Source of the DNA: Vreelandella sedimenti | GTDB taxonomy: Bacteria; Pseudomonadota; Gammaproteobacteria; Pseudomonadales; Halomonadaceae | Direction of reading: 5' to 3' | Assembly (NCBI RefSeq): GCF_013416325.1 | Contig: NZ_JACCGK010000009.1 | Coordinates: 18,463 to 82,462 of the forward strand | Length of the DNA: 64,000 nucleotides | Shown here: positions 27,514 through 40,137 of the stretch, piece by piece | Position numbering within the stretch: position 1 is the stretch's first letter | How the letters are laid out: the number at the start of each line of letters is the position of its first letter | The notes under the pieces: generated by a model | Seen by the model: only the letters and a program-made list of their open reading frames with translations | What the model was told of the DNA's origin: nothing | Database searches by the model: none | Translations under genes and position numbers: made by a program

Positions 27514-28124
27514 TGGCAACGGATACGTTACATCACGGCGCAACGGCCGAGCCTCATGAGCATCACGATGCTTCGGGCACGAAGCTATTTGGTTTCTGGG
27601 TCTACTTAATGAGCGATTTGGTGATCTTCGGGTCACTGTTCGCCACTTACGCCGTGCTGATGAAAGGCACGGCGGGTGGGCCAACTGGCGCTGATATCTT
27701 TGAATTACCTTTGATCCTTTTCGGAACCTTTGCACTGCTGATCAGTAGTTTCACCTTCGGTATGGGCGTTTTGGCAATGCATGCCAACCGTGTTGGCCAA
27801 GTGAAAGTGTGGCTGATTATTACCTTTCTACTGGGCTTGTGCTTCCTGGGGATGGAAGTCTATGAATTCCAGCATCTGATCCATGAAGGGTACGGTCCGG
27901 ACCGTAGCGGCTTTTTATCCGCCTTCTTTACCCTAGTAGGTACTCACGGGTTGCACGTTACGTTTGGCATGATCTGGATTTTGGTGATGTTGGTACAGCT
28001 GTCGACCAAAGGGTTGAACGCTATGACCCGGCCGAGGATTTTGTGCCTAAGCCTGTTCTGGCACTTCCTCGATATTGTCTGGATCTGTGTCTTCTCATTC
28101 GTCTATCTGATGGGAGTGTTGTGA
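27513..28124 (+). CDS. cyoC: Cytochrome bo3 ubiquinol oxidase subunit III
   Basis: A 203-residue membrane subunit with five predicted helices. Typical blocks are [20 protein letters not shown] near the N terminus, [13 protein letters not shown] in the middle and [17 protein letters not shown] followed by [20 protein letters not shown]. It stabilises the catalytic core. Starts one base inside the end of cyoB and is followed after one base by cyoD. Confidence 0.96.
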   Translation: MATDTLHHGATAEPHEHHDASGTKLFGFWVYLMSDLVIFGSLFATYAVLMKGTAGGPTGADIFELPLILFGTFALLISSFTFGMGVLAMHANRVGQVKVWLIITFLLGLCFLGMEVYEFQHLIHEGYGPDRSGFLSAFFTLVGTHGLHVTFGMIWILVMLVQLSTKGLNAMTRPRILCLSLFWHFLDIVWICVFSFVYLMGVL

Positions 28125-28125
28125 G

Positions 28126-28446
28126 ATGAGTGCAAGTTCAACCAATGCCCATGGCAGTGTTAAGTCGTATGTGACAGGACTGGTATTGTCGCTGATACTG
28201 ACCATTATCCCTTTCGCGGTGGTGATGAGTGGCGCTTTTAGCGTATTGGCTACCGTGATTGTGATAGCCGTGACTGCGGTGTTGCAGATACTGGTGCAAC
28301 TGGTCATGTTTATGCATATGAGTACCAAAGCCGACGAGGGCTGGAATCTGATGTCCTTCGTCTTCACACTGACGATTCTCGTCCTAGTGGTAGGAGGCTC
28401 GCTGTGGATCATGCAGCATCTGCATCTCAACATGATGATCGGCTAA
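28126..28446 (+). CDS. cyoD: Cytochrome bo3 ubiquinol oxidase subunit IV
   Basis: A 106-residue, three-helix subunit. The signature LQILVQLVMFMHMSTKADEG with the following WNLMSFVFT helix is characteristic of CyoD, which assists assembly of the Cu-B site. The start ATG overlaps the cyoC stop region (GTGAGATG). Its last 43 bases overlap the start of cyoE in another frame. Confidence 0.94.
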   Translation: MSASSTNAHGSVKSYVTGLVLSLILTIIPFAVVMSGAFSVLATVIVIAVTAVLQILVQLVMFMHMSTKADEGWNLMSFVFTLTILVLVVGGSLWIMQHLHLNMMIG

Positions 28447-29327
28447 TCTCAGCGCCCAGCCGCTGGAGGGATCTACTCGAGCTGACCAAGCCGGGCATTA
28501 TCGGCGGCAACCTGATTGCCACCCTGGGGGGGTATTTTCTCGCCGCCCAGGGGCAGTTCGAGTGGCTCAGCTTTGTCTCGGTCATGGTGGGGATTGCATT
28601 AATCATCGCGTCAGGCTGTGCGTGTAACAACGTTATTGACCGCGATATTGATGCATTGATGGCGCGTACGCGCCATCGCCCCCTGGTCAGAGGGAGCATC
28701 TCTATCACTCAAGCGCTGGGCGTTTCGGCGCTGCTGGGGGTGTCGGGGGTGGTGTGTCTGGCGCTGGGCACCAACGGGTTAACCGTTGCCTTGGCGGTCA
28801 TTGGCTGGGGCGTTTATGTGGGGCTTTATAGCCTCTATATGAAGCGCCGCTCGGAGTACGGCACCTTGGTAGGCAGCCTCTCCGGCGCCATGCCGCCGGT
28901 GGTAGGCTACTGCGCCGTGACCGGTCAGTTCGACAGCGGTGCCATTATGCTGCTGGTGATTTTCTGCCTGTGGCAGATGCCGCACTCCTATGCGATTGCG
29001 ATCTTCCGCTACGCCGATTATCAACGGGCATCGATTCCGGTACTGCCGGTGGTGCGCGGGGTGAAAATGGCCAAACACCATATCCTTGGCTACATTGTGG
29101 CGTTTATTCCCGCCTCGCTGGCGCTAGGGCTGGCCAGCCAAGCGGGCGCGGGATATCTGTGCGTGGCGCTGACCATGGGCGGCTACTGGCTCTACTTGGC
29201 GCTGCGAGGCTATCGTTTAGACGACGATGTGCGCTGGGCCAAAAAGGTGTTTGGCGTCTCTATCCTTACCATCACCGCGATGAGTTTAGTCATGGTGTTG
29301 GAATCGATGGTGCCGATGTGGGTGTAA
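28404..29327 (+). CDS. cyoE: Protohaem IX farnesyltransferase (haem O synthase)
   Basis: A 307-residue UbiA-superfamily prenyltransferase that adds a farnesyl group to haem B, giving haem O for the bo3 oxidase. The first Asp-rich motif NNVIDRDIDALMARTR lies at 75-90, with the family HRPL sequence after it; the second region is FRYADYQRASIPVLPVV near 195-211. About nine membrane helices. The GTG start at 28404 follows AGGAGG by six bases, inside the end of cyoD; this overlap of 43 bases implies translational coupling. Later internal starts would cut into the first conserved helix. Confidence 0.94.
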   Translation: MDHAASASQHDDRLISAPSRWRDLLELTKPGIIGGNLIATLGGYFLAAQGQFEWLSFVSVMVGIALIIASGCACNNVIDRDIDALMARTRHRPLVRGSISITQALGVSALLGVSGVVCLALGTNGLTVALAVIGWGVYVGLYSLYMKRRSEYGTLVGSLSGAMPPVVGYCAVTGQFDSGAIMLLVIFCLWQMPHSYAIAIFRYADYQRASIPVLPVVRGVKMAKHHILGYIVAFIPASLALGLASQAGAGYLCVALTMGGYWLYLALRGYRLDDDVRWAKKVFGVSILTITAMSLVMVLESMVPMWV

Positions 29328-29364
29328 TTTATAATGCGGATAAGACAGCTCTGACCATAGGGTC

Positions 29365-29518
29365 GGTCTGAACAACCCTCCGCGGGGGCGCTTGTAAACC
29401 CCTCCGTGGGCGCTACTTTCGCAATCTGACCGCCATGGATGGCGAAAATGCCGGAATTGTTGGGAACATTTTCCGGCCTTGGCGAAAGACCTCCGCTACG
29501 GGTTGATTCTGACCTTAG
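29365..29518. repeat. 154-bp dispersed repeat, copy B (MITE-like)
   Basis: Second copy of the element at 10425-10578, same orientation and length. The ends are again inverted: left GGTCTGAACAACCC, right GGTTGATTCTGACC, each followed inward by a GC-rich block. It too lies between convergent genes (cyoE and pta). Both copies are followed by TTAG, which may belong to the element. Confidence 0.8.
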
Positions 29519-29540
29519 TGATTGAGTGTTTTCAGGAATA

Positions 29541-29579
29541 TAAAACGCCCCAAGCAGATAACTGCTTGGGGCGTTTTTA
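29541..29579. terminator. Bidirectional intrinsic terminator, cyoE / pta
   Basis: ACGCCCCAAGCAG (29545-29557) pairs perfectly with CTGCTTGGGGCGT (29562-29574) around a 4-base loop. It is flanked by TTTTTA on the plus strand and TTTTA on the minus strand, so it can end transcription from both convergent operons. Confidence 0.93.
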
Positions 29580-29603
29580 TTGGGTATGGAAAGTTTCTGT
29601 AAC

Positions 29604-31784
29604 TCAGCTTTCCCGCTGACTGGCCTGGATGGCGGTTAGCGCAATGGTATAAACGATATCGTCGACCAATGCGCCGCGGGAAAGGTCATTCACTGGCTTG
29701 TTTAACCCTTGCAGCATGGGGCCAACGCTCACGACGCGGGCACTTCGCTGCACTGCTTTGTAGGTGGTATTGCCGGTGTTGAGGTCGGGAAATACAAACA
29801 CGGTGGCTTTGCCTGCCACCGGCGAGTCGGGGGCTTTCTGTTTGCCCACGCTCTCGATAGCGGCGGCGTCGTACTGTAGTGGGCCGTCGATGGCTAAGTG
29901 CGGTGCGCGCTGTTTAGCAATGCGGGTGGCTTCGCGGACTTTATCCACATCCGCACCGGTGCCGGAGTCACCGGTGGAGTAGCTGATCATGGCAACGCGT
30001 GGTTCGATACCGAAGGCTTCAGCGGAGCGGGCGCTTTGTAGGGCGATTTCGGCCAGGGTTTCAGCGTCTGGGTCGGGATTCACCGCACAGTCGCCGTAGA
30101 CCACCACCTGCTCGGGCAGCAGCATAAAGAAGATCGACGAGACCTGATTATACTCCGGCGCGGTTTTAATCAATTGGAAGGCGGGCCGCACGGTGTTGGC
30201 GGTGGTGTGTACGGCGCCGGAAACCAGCCCGTCGACTTCATCTAACTGCAGCATCATGGTGCCGAGCACCACGTTGTCTTGCAGCTGCGCTTCGGCGGTT
30301 AGCTCGTTGAGTTTGCCGCGACGACGCTCGACCATCGGGCCAATATAGTTCGCACGGGTGCTTTCAGGGTCAACAATCGTCAGCGATTCTGGCAGTGTCA
30401 GCCCACGGTTGCGCGCTACATTTTCGATATCGTCGCGCTTACCCAGCAGTACGCAGTCGGCAATGCCGCGGCGCTGGCAGATTATTGCCGCTTCTACGGT
30501 GCGCGGTTCATCACCTTCCGGCAGCACTACGCGCTTTTTAGCCAACTGGGCGAGTTTAACCAGCTGGTGACGAAACGCTGAAGGCGAAAGACGGCGGGTA
30601 TAACCGCTGCTCAGGTGGGCTTTCAGCCACTCAAGATCCATATGGGCTGCGACGTAACGGGCCACCTGTTCGGCTCGCTCGAAATCGTCCATAGGGATTT
30701 CGCTACTTAGCTGACTGAGGTGCTGTGCCGTGGTCAGGCTGTCGGTTTCTACTGCCAAGACCGGTAGACCCGTTCTGAGCGCGGGGCGGCACATCTCAAT
30801 CATGCTGTCGTTGGGCATAAAGCCGTTGGTCAACAGTACGCCCGCTAGCTGAATACCGTTCATGGTCGCCAGCGCTGAGGCCAGCATCACATCGTCGCGG
30901 TCACCGGAGGCCACTACCAGGCTACCTGGGGTGAAAATATGCAGCGCGTTGGCAGCACTGCGGGCGCAGAGGCTGGTGGAGAGTACCCGGCGGCTGGCTG
31001 CCTCGCCTTCGTTCAACAATTTGGCATTAAGTGCTCGGGCCACATCCAGAGTGCGCGGGGCGCTAAGCGTTTTGCTGTAAGGCACCACGCCAATCAGGTG
31101 GAATTTATCGGTCGCCAGGGAGGGGGAGTACTGGCGTAGCTCAGTGAGCACCGACGCTTCCAACTGCGGTTTGAAGGTGCCCGGTGCTGCAGAAAGATCA
31201 TCTTCCTGAGCGTAGGGCAGGTTTTTCATGCGCATCAAAATGCCGCCCAGTGTGCGGCTGGAGCTAACCCCACCAAAGCTGCGGGCGTGCATATCAAGCT
31301 GCTCGGCCAGCGCCTGGGGTTTGTTTAGGTCACCGGTGCTGACAAGAATAATCCGCGCATTTAGCGCGTTGGCGAGCTGGGCGTTGGTTTGGGTGGCGTA
31401 GGTGGTGTGCTGGGTGGGCACTACGCCCTCTACCACGACTAGATCAAGGGTGCTGCCATCGCGGTGGGCCTGTTGAACAACCTGTTCATAGAGCTCGACG
31501 GCGTTTTCCATCAGCTCATCGGTTTGGTCGTCGCGCAGCAAACGCTCAAGGCGTGCCTGGGAAATCGGTGACGGCGGGCGCTGGTTAAGTGCTCGGGAAA
31601 CCAACGCGGTGGATCGATCCAGGCCTGGGCCGTTCAGTTCGTTCTGCATGAACGGCTTTAAAAACCCGGCTTTCAGGCCGATGGTATCCAGCGCTTGAAT
31701 TAACCCCAGACAGGCGGAGGTAAGCCCGACGCCCTGGCTGGTAGGCACTAACAGAATCGCTTGTGGCTGGTCGGGGTGAGTCAT
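29604..31784 (-). CDS. pta: Phosphate acetyltransferase (long form)
   Basis: A 726-residue enzyme interconverting acetyl-CoA and acetyl phosphate. Residues 1-230 form a CobB/CbiP-like P-loop-type domain ([19 protein letters not shown]), a DRTGG domain follows (about 220-330), and the catalytic PTA_PTB domain fills about 390-720 ([53 protein letters not shown]). This is the E. coli type of Pta. Start 31784 overlaps the ackA stop by four bases (ATGA); an ATG two codons earlier is also possible. No strong ribosome-binding site is visible, fitting coupled translation. Confidence 0.95.
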   Translation of the reverse strand: MTHPDQPQAILLVPTSQGVGLTSACLGLIQALDTIGLKAGFLKPFMQNELNGPGLDRSTALVSRALNQRPPSPISQARLERLLRDDQTDELMENAVELYEQVVQQAHRDGSTLDLVVVEGVVPTQHTTYATQTNAQLANALNARIILVSTGDLNKPQALAEQLDMHARSFGGVSSSRTLGGILMRMKNLPYAQEDDLSAAPGTFKPQLEASVLTELRQYSPSLATDKFHLIGVVPYSKTLSAPRTLDVARALNAKLLNEGEAASRRVLSTSLCARSAANALHIFTPGSLVVASGDRDDVMLASALATMNGIQLAGVLLTNGFMPNDSMIEMCRPALRTGLPVLAVETDSLTTAQHLSQLSSEIPMDDFERAEQVARYVAAHMDLEWLKAHLSSGYTRRLSPSAFRHQLVKLAQLAKKRVVLPEGDEPRTVEAAIICQRRGIADCVLLGKRDDIENVARNRGLTLPESLTIVDPESTRANYIGPMVERRRGKLNELTAEAQLQDNVVLGTMMLQLDEVDGLVSGAVHTTANTVRPAFQLIKTAPEYNQVSSIFFMLLPEQVVVYGDCAVNPDPDAETLAEIALQSARSAEAFGIEPRVAMISYSTGDSGTGADVDKVREATRIAKQRAPHLAIDGPLQYDAAAIESVGKQKAPDSPVAGKATVFVFPDLNTGNTTYKAVQRSARVVSVGPMLQGLNKPVNDLSRGALVDDIVYTIALTAIQASQRES

Positions 31785-32965
31785 ACACATGTCTCTAGGC
31801 AGTGGCGGGTTTCCATGGCAATGCGGCCCTCTTCATCGGTTGGAATCACCCACACCTGGGGGCCTTCATGGCTGGCGCCATCCAGCTTGCCCTCTTTGCC
31901 GCGGATAGTCTCTTCGTTAGCATCGTTATCCAACGCAAAGCCGAAGTGGGGCATCAGTGACAATACATTACGGCGCACGATGGGCGAGTTTTCGCCGATG
32001 CCGCCGGTGAAAATAACCCCATCGAGCTGGGGCAGTGCGCAGGAGAGCCCCGCCAGAGATTTAGCTATCCGGTAGCAGAATACCTCTACCGCCAGCTGCG
32101 CGGCGGCGTGCCCTTGTTCAGCGGCCTCCTCAATTTCGCGCATGTCGTTGGTTAACCCTGAAAGGCCCAGTAGGCCGCTCTCTTTATTGAGCACATCGTC
32201 GATTTTGTCTAACGACCAGCCCAGTTGGCGGTGCAGATGGGCGTGCAGGCCAGGGTCAACGTCGCCACTGCGGGTACCCATCACCAAGCCTTCCAGTGGG
32301 GTAAGGCCCATGCTGGTATCCTGGCTTTGGTTGTTCCACACCGCGCTGGTGGAGCAGCCATTGCCCAGGTGGGCAGTCAGCCAGCCGCCTGTGCCACGGC
32401 TACTCAGTTCGCCCGCCCGCTGGCTAACATAAGCGTGGCTGGTACCATGAAAGCCATAGCGGCGAATGCCATGCTCAGCATAGAGGCTTTCTGGTAGTGC
32501 GTACCGGTAAGCACGCGACGGCATGGTTTGGTGGAAAGCGGTATCGAACACTGCCACTTGGGGCAGGTCTGGAAAGACGTTTTGAGTCGCCGCAATACCC
32601 GCCAAATTCGCTGGATTATGCAGGGGGGCAAGCGCTGCGGTGGTTTGGATAGCCGCAATGACGCTAGCGTCGATGAGTGCGGCCTGGGTGAAGTGCTCGC
32701 CGCCGTGCACGATGCGATGGCCTACCGCCGCTGGTAATCGGCCCTCCATACGCTCAAGGATCGCGTTAAGTGCTTGGGTGTGGTCAGCACCAGGAAGTGG
32801 TTGGCTGAAACGGTCACCGGCGCTGTTTTTGCCCTTGAGGCGTGCATCCTCGCTACCCAAGCGTTCCGCTATGCCCTCAAGTCGCGGTGCCTGAGGGTCG
32901 GAATCAATCAACGCGTATTTAATAGAGGAGGAACCGCAGTTAATGACCAGCACCGGTGCGTTCAT
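31781..32965 (-). CDS. ackA: Acetate kinase
   Basis: A 394-residue ASKHA-fold kinase that makes ATP and acetate from acetyl phosphate. Signature one, [15 protein letters not shown] (6-20), and signature two, [15 protein letters not shown] [15 protein letters not shown] near 82, are present; the catalytic [14 protein letters not shown] block is near 170 and [13 protein letters not shown] near 315. It is co-transcribed with pta, which starts within its stop codon. AAGG precedes the ATG at 32965. Confidence 0.96.
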   Translation of the reverse strand: MNAPVLVINCGSSSIKYALIDSDPQAPRLEGIAERLGSEDARLKGKNSAGDRFSQPLPGADHTQALNAILERMEGRLPAAVGHRIVHGGEHFTQAALIDASVIAAIQTTAALAPLHNPANLAGIAATQNVFPDLPQVAVFDTAFHQTMPSRAYRYALPESLYAEHGIRRYGFHGTSHAYVSQRAGELSSRGTGGWLTAHLGNGCSTSAVWNNQSQDTSMGLTPLEGLVMGTRSGDVDPGLHAHLHRQLGWSLDKIDDVLNKESGLLGLSGLTNDMREIEEAAEQGHAAAQLAVEVFCYRIAKSLAGLSCALPQLDGVIFTGGIGENSPIVRRNVLSLMPHFGFALDNDANEETIRGKEGKLDGASHEGPQVWVIPTDEEGRIAMETRHCLETCV

Positions 32966-33151
32966 AAAAACCTTTTTGCTAGGAGGTTATTGAGCAAAGG
33001 GATAGACTTTAGTTTAACATGTTGCAGCGCGCAAAAGCAGCGTCAGGCTTTCGTTAGCCTTATAGACAAAAGCTTGGCATGCTGGGATCTTTGCCTACCT
33101 GGCTACTCGCCATCTTACACCTTCACTCCTATAACGAGCCTTACCGTTCTT

Positions 33152-34072
33152 ATGTCAGCGTCCTCTTTTCCGAAACTACTGCCGCGCCATTTGGCCATTC
33201 TGTTAATGATGACCGTGGCCACCATGTTCGCCGCCAATCACGTTTCAGCTCGGCTGGCGTTTGATAATGGCACCGGTCTGTTACTGGCGGTATTAACCCG
33301 CTCGGGGGTGGCCTGCCTGATTTTAGTGGCGCTAGTCATCGTGCAGAGAAAGCGGTTGTGGCTGCCTGCGGGCTCTTGGCCGTGGCAACTAACCGTGGGG
33401 CTACTGATTGCGATCCAAAGCGTTAGCCTCTACTCGGCGGTAGCCAGACTGCCTGTGGTGATTGCACTGCTATTGGTCAATACCTTTCCTATTCAGCTAG
33501 CGCTGCTCAGTTGGGCATTGGGCGGCCCGCGTCCTACTCTGCGTAGCTGTCTGATCATGGGCACGATTTTAATCGGTTTACTGGTAGTGCTGGATATTCC
33601 CTCATGGATTGCCAGCGCTGATGGCATGGGGCCGGGTTGGATAGCAGGCATTGGTTTTGGATTAATGGCGGCCTTCGTATTTGCCTGTGCGCTGTGGGTT
33701 ACCGAGCACCGCCTTGCAGGAGTGGGCAGCACCCTGCGCAGTCTGTTGACCATGCAAACAGTGTTTATTGTCATGATCATTGGCGGTATCGCCGGTGTAG
33801 TGCCAGGCGGAATGAGCCTGCCGGATAACAGTACCGGCTGGCTAGGGCTGACGCTGCTTGGTCTGCTGTATGGTTCGGCGTTTTCGACGCTGTTTATTTT
33901 TGTGCCGCGACTCGATATGGCACGCAACGCACCGGTGATGAATATCGAGCCAGTTGCCTCGCTGGTGCTGGGTTACTTCGTGTTGGGGCAAATGCTTAGC
34001 CCCGGCCAGTTGGTAGGTGGGGCAGTCGTCGTTGGCGGTATTGTCGTGCTGAGCTTATCCAAGGGACGGTAA
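33152..34072 (+). CDS. EamA-family (DMT) transporter
   Basis: A 306-residue membrane protein with ten predicted helices arranged as two EamA repeats (MMTVATMFAANHVSARLAFD... and GWIAGIGFGLMAAFVFACAL...), the second ending NIEPVASLVLGYFVLGQML, the classic repeat ending. The family exports amino acids, nucleosides or other small metabolites; the substrate is unknown. The frame remains open far upstream, antisense to ackA, but the membrane fold starts only after ATG 33152, so that start was chosen even though its ribosome-binding site is poor. A single-gene unit next to an outer-membrane barrel gene. Confidence 0.82.
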   Translation: MSASSFPKLLPRHLAILLMMTVATMFAANHVSARLAFDNGTGLLLAVLTRSGVACLILVALVIVQRKRLWLPAGSWPWQLTVGLLIAIQSVSLYSAVARLPVVIALLLVNTFPIQLALLSWALGGPRPTLRSCLIMGTILIGLLVVLDIPSWIASADGMGPGWIAGIGFGLMAAFVFACALWVTEHRLAGVGSTLRSLLTMQTVFIVMIIGGIAGVVPGGMSLPDNSTGWLGLTLLGLLYGSAFSTLFIFVPRLDMARNAPVMNIEPVASLVLGYFVLGQMLSPGQLVGGAVVVGGIVVLSLSKGR

Positions 34073-34149
34073 ATGTTTGCGTTCTTCATAGTTATGAATC
34101 ACAATACAAATGTGTAAGGAAACACTGTTTTTTAACTGAGGTGCAAGCT

Positions 34150-34662
34150 ATGAAAATGTCCATGTTGTCACTTACATCGGCGGTACTCCTGGTGGGTGCA
34201 GGCGCATTTGCAACCACTGCTCAAGCACAACAGTCTTTCGATTATCCGCAAGCTTACCTGGGCGCTGATGCCATGTTCTGGAGCCTGGACCCAGACAGAG
34301 GCTCTTCCCGTGATGACGTAGGTTTACGTCTGCGCGGCGGTGCCCAGTTCAATGACTACTTTGGCATTGAAGGTCATTTAGGTACGGGCGGTTCCGACGG
34401 TGGTGCCGAATTAGACTATGTAGCGGGTGCTTATGCTAAAGGGATTATTCCCATAGCACCTGAAGTACGTCTTTATGGCCTAGCCGGTTTTACGGAAGTA
34501 GAGTTTGACCGCGGCGACAGTGAAAGCGACTTCTCCTACGGCGCAGGTGCTGAGATGGATGTCGCCAGAAACCTCTCCCTCAGCGCGGACTATATGCGCT
34601 ACCTGGATAAATCAGCTTACTCCTTTGATGCTGCAAGCGTAGGTTTACGTTACCGGTTCTAA
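34150..34662 (+). CDS. Small outer-membrane beta-barrel protein (OmpA/OmpX-like)
   Basis: A 170-residue protein with a signal peptide (LSLTSAVLLVGAGAFATTAQ, cleavage after AQA) and an eight-strand barrel pattern that ends with VGLRYRF, the C-terminal Phe recognised by the BAM complex. Repeated GAGAEMDV and GIEGHLG turns fit the outer-membrane beta-barrel domain. It lacks the C-terminal peptidoglycan-binding OmpA domain. Start ATG 34150 was chosen over GTG 34141 because GAGG is nine bases upstream. A strong terminator follows, so it forms its own transcript. Confidence 0.85.
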   Translation: MKMSMLSLTSAVLLVGAGAFATTAQAQQSFDYPQAYLGADAMFWSLDPDRGSSRDDVGLRLRGGAQFNDYFGIEGHLGTGGSDGGAELDYVAGAYAKGIIPIAPEVRLYGLAGFTEVEFDRGDSESDFSYGAGAEMDVARNLSLSADYMRYLDKSAYSFDAASVGLRYRF

Positions 34663-34692
34663 ACCCTTAGCGTAAAAGCGTAGCGAATGACT

Positions 34693-34727
34693 AAACCCCA
34701 TGGCCTTTATGCCATGGGGTTTTTTTG
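34693..34727 (+). terminator. Intrinsic terminator after the barrel-protein gene
   Basis: AACCCCATGGC (34694-34704) pairs with GCCATGGGGTT (34711-34721), 6-base loop, followed by a run of seven T. A textbook Rho-independent terminator. Confidence 0.95.
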
Positions 34728-34897
34728 TTTTATAAACTTGTAGAGAGCGTTTATGTAGAAGTAGATAGACATATGTATATTGTTAGCGCGCTAATTAATT
34801 GTTAGACTAAAGTCCCCTATGCGATTCCCTACACGATGCGCGCCCGTTGAGAAGCGCTGACCAGGTGGTTTCCTGGTGGCTAACAAGTGAGCTCTGC

Positions 34898-35959
34898 ATG
34901 ACCCCCGATCAAATATTTGCCCGATGGGTGAGGGTAGCCCTTGCTACCTTTGTACTGCTTTTTATCTATTTTCTGGTGGCCGATAGCTTTATGCCCATGA
35001 CGCCCGAGGCGAGAGTGATGCGGCCGGTAACGCGAATAGCGCCCGAACTCAGCGGCCCAGTGAGTGAGGTGCTGGTCAGTAATCACCAGCATGTAGCAAA
35101 GGGCGATGTGCTGTTTCAGATCGGCCAGGCGCCGTTTCGATTAGCCGTTGAGCAGGCGCAGCTTAATCGCGAACAGGCTGAGCGGGAGAATGCCCAGTTG
35201 GAAGCAGAGCTTACCTCTGCCCAAGCGGAGTTGGCATCCGCAGAGGCGACGGCTGCTGAGCGTCGGGGAGAGCTTCAGCGTGCTGAAACCCTTGTGGCGC
35301 AGCAGAGCGTATCGCGCCAACAGTACGAACAGCAGGTGGCTGCTGAGCGTACCGCACAGGCCAGTGTGGCGGCAGCCAGGGCTAAAATCGTCAGTCTGGA
35401 AGTGCAACTGGGCGATGTCGGCGAAACGAATCTGCGTTTGCGCCAAGCAGACAATGCGCTTTCCAAGGCGCAGTTGGATCTTGCTCATACCCAGGTGCGC
35501 GCCGCGCAAGCCGGACGTGTTTCCAACCTGCAGCTAGACGTAGGTGACTACGTTCAGGCGGGGCAGCCAGCGGTAGCGGTAGTAGCGGATGCGATAGATG
35601 TCATTGCCGATTTTCGCGAAAAGAGTCTGCGTCATGCGGCACCTGGTGACGCAGCGCAAGTAGTGTTTGATGCTTGGCCAGGTCAGGTATTTGATGCGCA
35701 AGTACTCGCCATGGATGCCGGTGTTCGTGAAGGACAGTTGGCTGCTGATGGTCAACTGGCTGATATTCCCACCACCGACCGCTGGATACGCGATGCCCAG
35801 CGGATGCGTGTACACCTAGTGCTAACTCAGCCAATCGCGAATTTATTACCCAGCGGCGCCCGCGCCACGGTGCAGCTTCAGCCAGGAGATACTGCTTTGG
35901 CCAAACCATTTGTATGGTTACAGGCACATCTGATCAGTTGGTTGCACTATGTTTATTAA
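34898..35959 (+). CDS. HlyD/EmrA-type membrane-fusion protein
   Basis: A 353-residue periplasmic adaptor. One N-terminal helix (RVALATFVLLFIYFLVAD, about 10-28) is followed by the split lipoyl domain (VTRIAPELSGPVSEVLV ... AGRVSNLQLDVGDYVQAGQ) around a long coiled-coil hairpin (about 95-205, rich in Gln/Glu/Ala) and a beta-barrel domain. It pairs with the DUF2955 membrane gene that overlaps it by 11 bp, an arrangement seen in YibH/AaeA-type efflux units. ATG 34898 was chosen; a TTG 17 codons earlier adds only unstructured residues. Confidence 0.88.
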   Translation: MTPDQIFARWVRVALATFVLLFIYFLVADSFMPMTPEARVMRPVTRIAPELSGPVSEVLVSNHQHVAKGDVLFQIGQAPFRLAVEQAQLNREQAERENAQLEAELTSAQAELASAEATAAERRGELQRAETLVAQQSVSRQQYEQQVAAERTAQASVAAARAKIVSLEVQLGDVGETNLRLRQADNALSKAQLDLAHTQVRAAQAGRVSNLQLDVGDYVQAGQPAVAVVADAIDVIADFREKSLRHAAPGDAAQVVFDAWPGQVFDAQVLAMDAGVREGQLAADGQLADIPTTDRWIRDAQRMRVHLVLTQPIANLLPSGARATVQLQPGDTALAKPFVWLQAHLISWLHYVY

Positions 35960-37103
35960 GAGCTGGTTTATTAAGAGCTGGTTTATTAAAAGCGCGTTTA
36001 TTAAGCGCCTGTTGTTTACACCGTTTCAAGGTTGGTGGGGGAGGCATGACGAGGCTAATGCCAAGGGAACTGCTCGCCCGGTGTTAACCCAAAACGGCCT
36101 GCGTCAGTGCTTGCGGGTGGCCGGTGGTGGCACGCTGGGGTTTGTGGTCAGCCAGCTTATGGGGTGGAACTACGGGGTGTTTTTTACTGTTTTCCCGATG
36201 TTCTTGCTGGGCATGGTGCCGATTCTGAATGGCCATATTATTCGCCAGTTTTTAGCCAACGTATCACTTAACGTGCTTGAAGTCAGCCTGGTGGTGGGGC
36301 TGCTCAAGCATATGCCGTTAGTGATGACCCTGGTGGTGATGGGCATTTTTCTTTTCCGCTTTAACCTGATGGCGAAAGGGCCGCTGTTTCTGTTTGGCGC
36401 CAACGGTGTGCTGACGCTCAGCATTTTGCTTCACTTCGCCAGCTACCCCAGTGTGGACTTGAGCGATTTACTGGCCTGTAACCTCGTCGCCAGTGGTTTG
36501 GCGGTGTTTATTGCCATGCTGATGCATACGCTGTTTCCCGACGTGGAAGCCCGCAAGCCGCCACCAAGGGGTACCAAAACACCCTCGCAAATTCGCCATG
36601 AAACTTTAATCGGTGGATTAACCGCCACACTCTCATTTGTCGTGTTTCAGATTTTCGACTTGCAGGGGTCGCTTTCTGCGCAGATGGCGACCATCCTGGT
36701 GCTGTTTACGCTGGGGTACTCTGGAGCGAAAGTATCAGCCGGTAAGCGAGCCATAGGAACCCTACTAGGGTGCAACTTGGCCCTGTTGATGCAACTTTTC
36801 TTATATACCCAGAGCCACCATTTTCTGCTGGTGATGTTGCTCTACTGGCTGGGGTTAATGCTTTTCGCTCGGGAGCATATTCATGAAGGAGGCGGTTCAG
36901 GGATTGGCTTTGGTGGGCTGACCACCCTGGGGATTCTGTTTGGCCAGTCGCTAGGCCCGCAGCAGGACCTGGTGTATAGCGCACTTTACCGCTTCTCTTC
37001 CATGAGCGTGGCACTGGTTCTTACGCTTTTGGCTATGGCTTCCCTGCACTTCGTGTTGAACCGCTGGGCACCAACGCGTTTACCCGCCAGCAACCCGGCA
37101 TAA
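35949..37103 (+). CDS. DUF2955 / FUSC-like inner-membrane efflux protein
   Basis: A 384-residue polytopic membrane protein with about ten hydrophobic helices in two clusters (residues 53-175 and 215-375) separated by a cytosolic loop (EARKPPPRGTKTPSQIRHE). It resembles DUF2955 proteins, which with an HlyD-like partner probably export aromatic acids or other organic anions. It starts 11 bp before the end of the partner gene. Its N terminus is encoded by four tandem 15-bp units giving FIKSW-FIKSW-FIKSA-FIKRL, which is unusual and could vary in copy number without shifting frame. Confidence 0.82.
   Translation: MFIKSWFIKSWFIKSAFIKRLLFTPFQGWWGRHDEANAKGTARPVLTQNGLRQCLRVAGGGTLGFVVSQLMGWNYGVFFTVFPMFLLGMVPILNGHIIRQFLANVSLNVLEVSLVVGLLKHMPLVMTLVVMGIFLFRFNLMAKGPLFLFGANGVLTLSILLHFASYPSVDLSDLLACNLVASGLAVFIAMLMHTLFPDVEARKPPPRGTKTPSQIRHETLIGGLTATLSFVVFQIFDLQGSLSAQMATILVLFTLGYSGAKVSAGKRAIGTLLGCNLALLMQLFLYTQSHHFLLVMLLYWLGLMLFAREHIHEGGGSGIGFGGLTTLGILFGQSLGPQQDLVYSALYRFSSMSVALVLTLLAMASLHFVLNRWAPTRLPASNPA
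35952..36011 (+). repeat. 15-bp tandem repeat inside a coding region
   Basis: Units TTTATTAAGAGCTGG at 35952 and 35967 are identical; 35982 (TTTATTAAAAGCGCG) and 35997 (TTTATTAAGCGCCTG) are diverged copies. It encodes repeated Phe-Ile-Lys-Ser-Trp at the start of the DUF2955 protein. Confidence 0.93.
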
Positions 37104-37241
37104 ATAAACCTGCCATAAATTAATTAGCGCAACTTTTTTAATAAAGGCTACTCTGATGAATGTGTCGACGTGTGATTAACCGTGCTACTCGCACCTTTCA
37201 CACACGGCGTTTTCCCTACTAACGGATTAGAGGTGTTCGTC

Positions 37242-37427
37242 ATGGCAACTGGCAAAGAAGATAAAGCGAAAGGAACGGCCAACAAAGCAGCGGGAAAAGT
37301 GAAAGAAGCCGCGGGCAAGGCAACAGGTAGCACTAAAACTGAAGCCAAAGGTAAGTCCCAGCAGGCTAAAGGCGAACTGCAAAAAGGCAAAGGCGACGCC
37401 AAGGAGAGCCAGAAAAAACAGCGCTAG
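37242..37427 (+). CDS. CsbD-like small stress protein
   Basis: A 61-residue, extremely hydrophilic protein (Lys, Ala, Gly, Glu) with no hydrophobic core: KGTANKAAGKVKEAAGKATG followed by KTEAKGKSQQAKGELQKGKG. This matches the CsbD family, general-stress proteins of unknown biochemical role that are probably intrinsically disordered or helical on binding. The ATG at 37242 follows GAGG. A stem-loop lies just downstream. It appears to be a monocistronic gene, possibly under stress control in a halophile. Confidence 0.8.
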   Translation: MATGKEDKAKGTANKAAGKVKEAAGKATGSTKTEAKGKSQQAKGELQKGKGDAKESQKKQR

Positions 37428-37443
37428 TCATGTAGTACTGATA

Positions 37444-37475
37444 CCACAGGGGGCTTTGGCCCCCTGTGGGCGTTT
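37444..37475. terminator. Stem-loop between csbD-like gene and thiC
   Basis: CCACAGGGGGC (37444-37454) pairs perfectly with GCCCCCTGTGG (37459-37469), 4-base loop, with a short GCGTTT tail on the plus strand. It lies between convergent genes. Confidence 0.8.
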
Positions 37476-37517
37476 AAAGCCGATAATTAGAAGCTTATCC
37501 TTTGCTTTCCAAAGTGT

Positions 37518-40137
<2,620 letters not shown>

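Noticed and set aside
32774..33151. Extended start of the EamA transporter
   Set aside because: The extension is antisense to ackA and lacks transporter features; the first membrane helix follows ATG 33152.
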